Below are positions 30,822 through 33,094 of a DNA stretch of 33,094 nucleotides, one piece after another (the first letter of the stretch is position 1; each line of letters begins with the position of its first letter). The notes beneath the pieces were generated by a model that saw only the letters and a list, made by a program, of their open reading frames with translations, had not been told where the DNA came from and made no database searches. The position numbers and the translations under genes are program-made. The stretch comes from Alphaproteobacteria bacterium (lineage in GTDB: Bacteria; Pseudomonadota; Alphaproteobacteria; Sphingomonadales; SMXR01): NCBI GenBank assembly GCA_030634465.1, contig DAOWAS010000010.1, positions 1 to 33,094 of the forward strand, in the 5' to 3' direction.

Positions 30822-32075
30822 TTAAACCTCAACACTGCCATTACTGACAGATAAAAACTTTGCCTTACCCGCTAATGAGCTAAAAAGCCCCTCGTCTGTG
30901 CCTGTTAGCCACGCCTGACAGTTCAGGTCGATCAACTCATCAAACAAATTAGCCCGCCTGCCTTCGTCCAAATGCGCTGAAATTTCATCCAACAACAAAA
31001 TTGGTGCCTGACCACAAAGTGTTCGTTGCAAGCGCACATCAGCCAGAACAATACCAATTAACAGTGCTTTTTGCTCGCCCGTTGAACACAGTTTTGCCGG
31101 CATGTCTTTTTTCAAATGATGCACCAGCATATCTGTTTTGTGGGGTCCAATATTTGTGCGCCCTGTTGCCCTGTCCAAACCACGCGAGCTTGCCAATTCT
31201 TTAGCAAAACCATCTTCCACCTCAAGCGCAAACTGGTTCTCCAACTGGTTTTCCAACAAACCGTCTAGTGACAATTTCGCATTTGGAAAAGCGCCATCAG
31301 TTTGGCTTTCAATTTGCCCCATCAAGTGCGCCAAGGTTTCGTTTCTGGCGGCGGCAAGCGCCACGCCATGTTCAGCCATTCTTTTCTCTAACGCTTGCAA
31401 CCAGCTTGGGTCAGCTTGGCGGTCTTTGTCGCTTAAAATTGCAATGCGTTCCCGCATGGTGCGTTCATACGCACCCAAATGGCGGCTGTGGTCTGGGTGC
31501 AGCCCCTGCACAAAACGGTCAAAAAACTTTCTCCTGCCAGATGCGCCCTCTAAAAACAGCCTGTCCATTTTTGGTGTTAGCCAAACCATTGAAAGCATTT
31601 CTGCCAATGCCGCAGGGCCTGATGCGGCCTCGCCATCTATTCTAACTATGCGGCGGTCCATTTGCTTTGCGCCACCTTGGTGCTTGGCGCCATTTTCACT
31701 GGAATCACCACCGTTTGGCACAATTCCCGTGCCTAGCCGCGCTAAACCCGCATGTCCCACCACCTCTGCCGATACCGCCCAACTGCCATCACCCGAATTT
31801 CTCGATACTTCCGACAATTTGGCACCGCGCAAACCACGCCCTGGGGTTAAATATGACAATGCCTCTAAAAGGTTGGTTTTGCCTGCGCCATTTTCGCCAA
31901 ATAACACTATAGGGCTAGCCGCACCTTGGGCTACATCTAGCTTCACTGCGTCATAATTCCTGAAATTTGTAAGCAAAATATTTTCAACAAATATACCATC
32001 TGAACAATCGCTTGCCTGACAACCACCGTTATAACGGTTGTAACCTTGGCTGTTCAAAGGTTTTGCTTGTACCAT
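30822..32075 (-). CDS. recF: DNA replication and repair protein RecF
   Basis: ILLTNFRNYDAVKLD, VLFGENGAGKTNLLEALSYLTPGRGLRGAK, CSTGEQKALLIGIVLADVR, ILLLDEISAHLDEGRR. Start codon uncertain (long N-terminus). Confidence 0.95.
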   Translation of the reverse strand: MVQAKPLNSQGYNRYNGGCQASDCSDGIFVENILLTNFRNYDAVKLDVAQGAASPIVLFGENGAGKTNLLEALSYLTPGRGLRGAKLSEVSRNSGDGSWAVSAEVVGHAGLARLGTGIVPNGGDSSENGAKHQGGAKQMDRRIVRIDGEAASGPAALAEMLSMVWLTPKMDRLFLEGASGRRKFFDRFVQGLHPDHSRHLGAYERTMRERIAILSDKDRQADPSWLQALEKRMAEHGVALAAARNETLAHLMGQIESQTDGAFPNAKLSLDGLLENQLENQFALEVEDGFAKELASSRGLDRATGRTNIGPHKTDMLVHHLKKDMPAKLCSTGEQKALLIGIVLADVRLQRTLCGQAPILLLDEISAHLDEGRRANLFDELIDLNCQAWLTGTDEGLFSSLAGKAKFLSVSNGSVEV

Positions 32076-32151
32076 ATTTCACTCGCAGCAATGCACCACA
32101 TAAAAACAAGGCTAGGTTGAGCCACAAACGGCTAGCGACAAATAAAGGCTA

Positions 32152-33094
32152 TCAAACGCGCATAGGCATAAGAACGTATAGCGCCTGTGCATCTTCGCCA
32201 TCACGAAGAATGGTTGGCGATGCACTATCAGCCAGTTCTGCCTTAACCGTGTCGCCCTCAATTTGTGCCAAAATGTCTAGCAAATAACGGGCGTTGAAAC
32301 CTATTTCCATAACATCAGCACCGTAAGACACCGCAACTTCCTCGGTAGCGGTTCCATTTTCAGGGCTGTTTACTGAAAGAATAATTTTATCCTTTTCAAT
32401 GTTCAGCTTTACGGAACGGGTGCGGTCAGTAGAAATTGTTGACACACGGTCAACAGCCTCTGCCAACATATGACAATCGGCCTCTAAAAACTTTTCATTA
32501 CCCTCAGGGATAACCCGTGTGTAATCAGGAAATGTGCCATCGATTAATTTTGATATCAGCACAATGCCGCCAAACTCAAAACGAATTTTTGTGTCTGAAA
32601 GTGACACCGCAATGTCATCAGCTTCTTCCTCGATTAGCTTGCGCAATTCGCCCACAGCTTTTCTCGGAACAATAACCCCAGGCATGCCCTTGGCACCCTC
32701 TGGTAACGCAGTTTCAACCTGAGCAAGACGGTGACCGTCAGTTGCCACAGCACGCAAGCACGGCGTATCGCCATCTGCCACATGCAGGTAAATGCCGTTC
32801 AGATAATAGCGGGTTTCTTCGGTTGAAATGGCAAAACGGGTTTTGTCAATTAAACGACGCAGCTCACTTGCTGGAACTTTAAACGAGTGCGGCAGGTCGC
32901 CACCTGACATTACCGGGAAATCTTCTCTCGGCAAACAAGCCAGGGTAAATTTTGAGCGGCCAGACTTTAACGAAAGGCGCGGGTCCTCACCAAGCGACAA
33001 TTCAACATCCGCACCATCTGGTAGCTTTCTAACAATATCGAACAGAGTTTGCGCCGGAACTGTTGTTCCGCCACCCTCAGCGATATCGGTGCTA
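32152..33094 (-). CDS. dnaN: DNA polymerase III beta subunit (sliding clamp), N-terminus beyond the window
   Basis: Reading continues through 33094: STDIAEGGGTTVPAQTLFDIVRKLPDGADVELSLGEDPRLSLKSGRSKFTLACLPREDFP...LMPMRV. Confidence 0.97.
   Translation of the reverse strand, partial: STDIAEGGGTTVPAQTLFDIVRKLPDGADVELSLGEDPRLSLKSGRSKFTLACLPREDFPVMSGGDLPHSFKVPASELRRLIDKTRFAISTEETRYYLNGIYLHVADGDTPCLRAVATDGHRLAQVETALPEGAKGMPGVIVPRKAVGELRKLIEEEADDIAVSLSDTKIRFEFGGIVLISKLIDGTFPDYTRVIPEGNEKFLEADCHMLAEAVDRVSTISTDRTRSVKLNIEKDKIILSVNSPENGTATEEVAVSYGADVMEIGFNARYLLDILAQIEGDTVKAELADSASPTILRDGEDAQALYVLMPMRV

Overview
This 33.1 kb window looks like an ordinary chromosomal segment of a marine-type alphaproteobacterium. 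That placement is inferred from gene content and order, not from a search. No prophage, transposase or CRISPR array is evident. In order: dapE (partial, -), dapD (-), HAD pyrimidine-nucleotidase-like (-), DUF2336 (+), then the rpmH-rnpA-yidD-yidC-engB block (-). Next come DUF547, an orphan membrane histidine kinase and a Tam-like methyltransferase (+), a small lipoprotein (-), and tRNA-Arg(ACG). The tRNA is followed by an unusual duplicated tRNA 3' end and terminator, then a candidate structured 5' leader RNA before an uncharacterised 168-aa ORF. A complete phosphate regulon follows (phoR, Pho box, pstSCAB-phoU-phoB, +). The rest is DUF3126 (-), a SleB-type hydrolase (+), a stand-alone Hpt protein and a degenerate EAL-like protein (+), ankyrin-regB-regA (-), a SCO1/SenC protein and a YcgN-like protein (+), and pbp1A-gyrB-recF-dnaN (partial) (-). 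The best candidate for something undescribed is the roughly 125-nt leader at about 11423-11548. It has a predicted sigma70 promoter directly upstream, two nested helices, a possible loop-loop contact, and a hairpin that places the Shine-Dalgarno in a bulge. Other points of interest are the tRNA 3'-end repeat, the Hpt/degenerate-EAL pair, a PhoR without transmembrane segments, a variant RegB quinone motif, and a 14-bp tandem repeat spanning two convergent stop codons.
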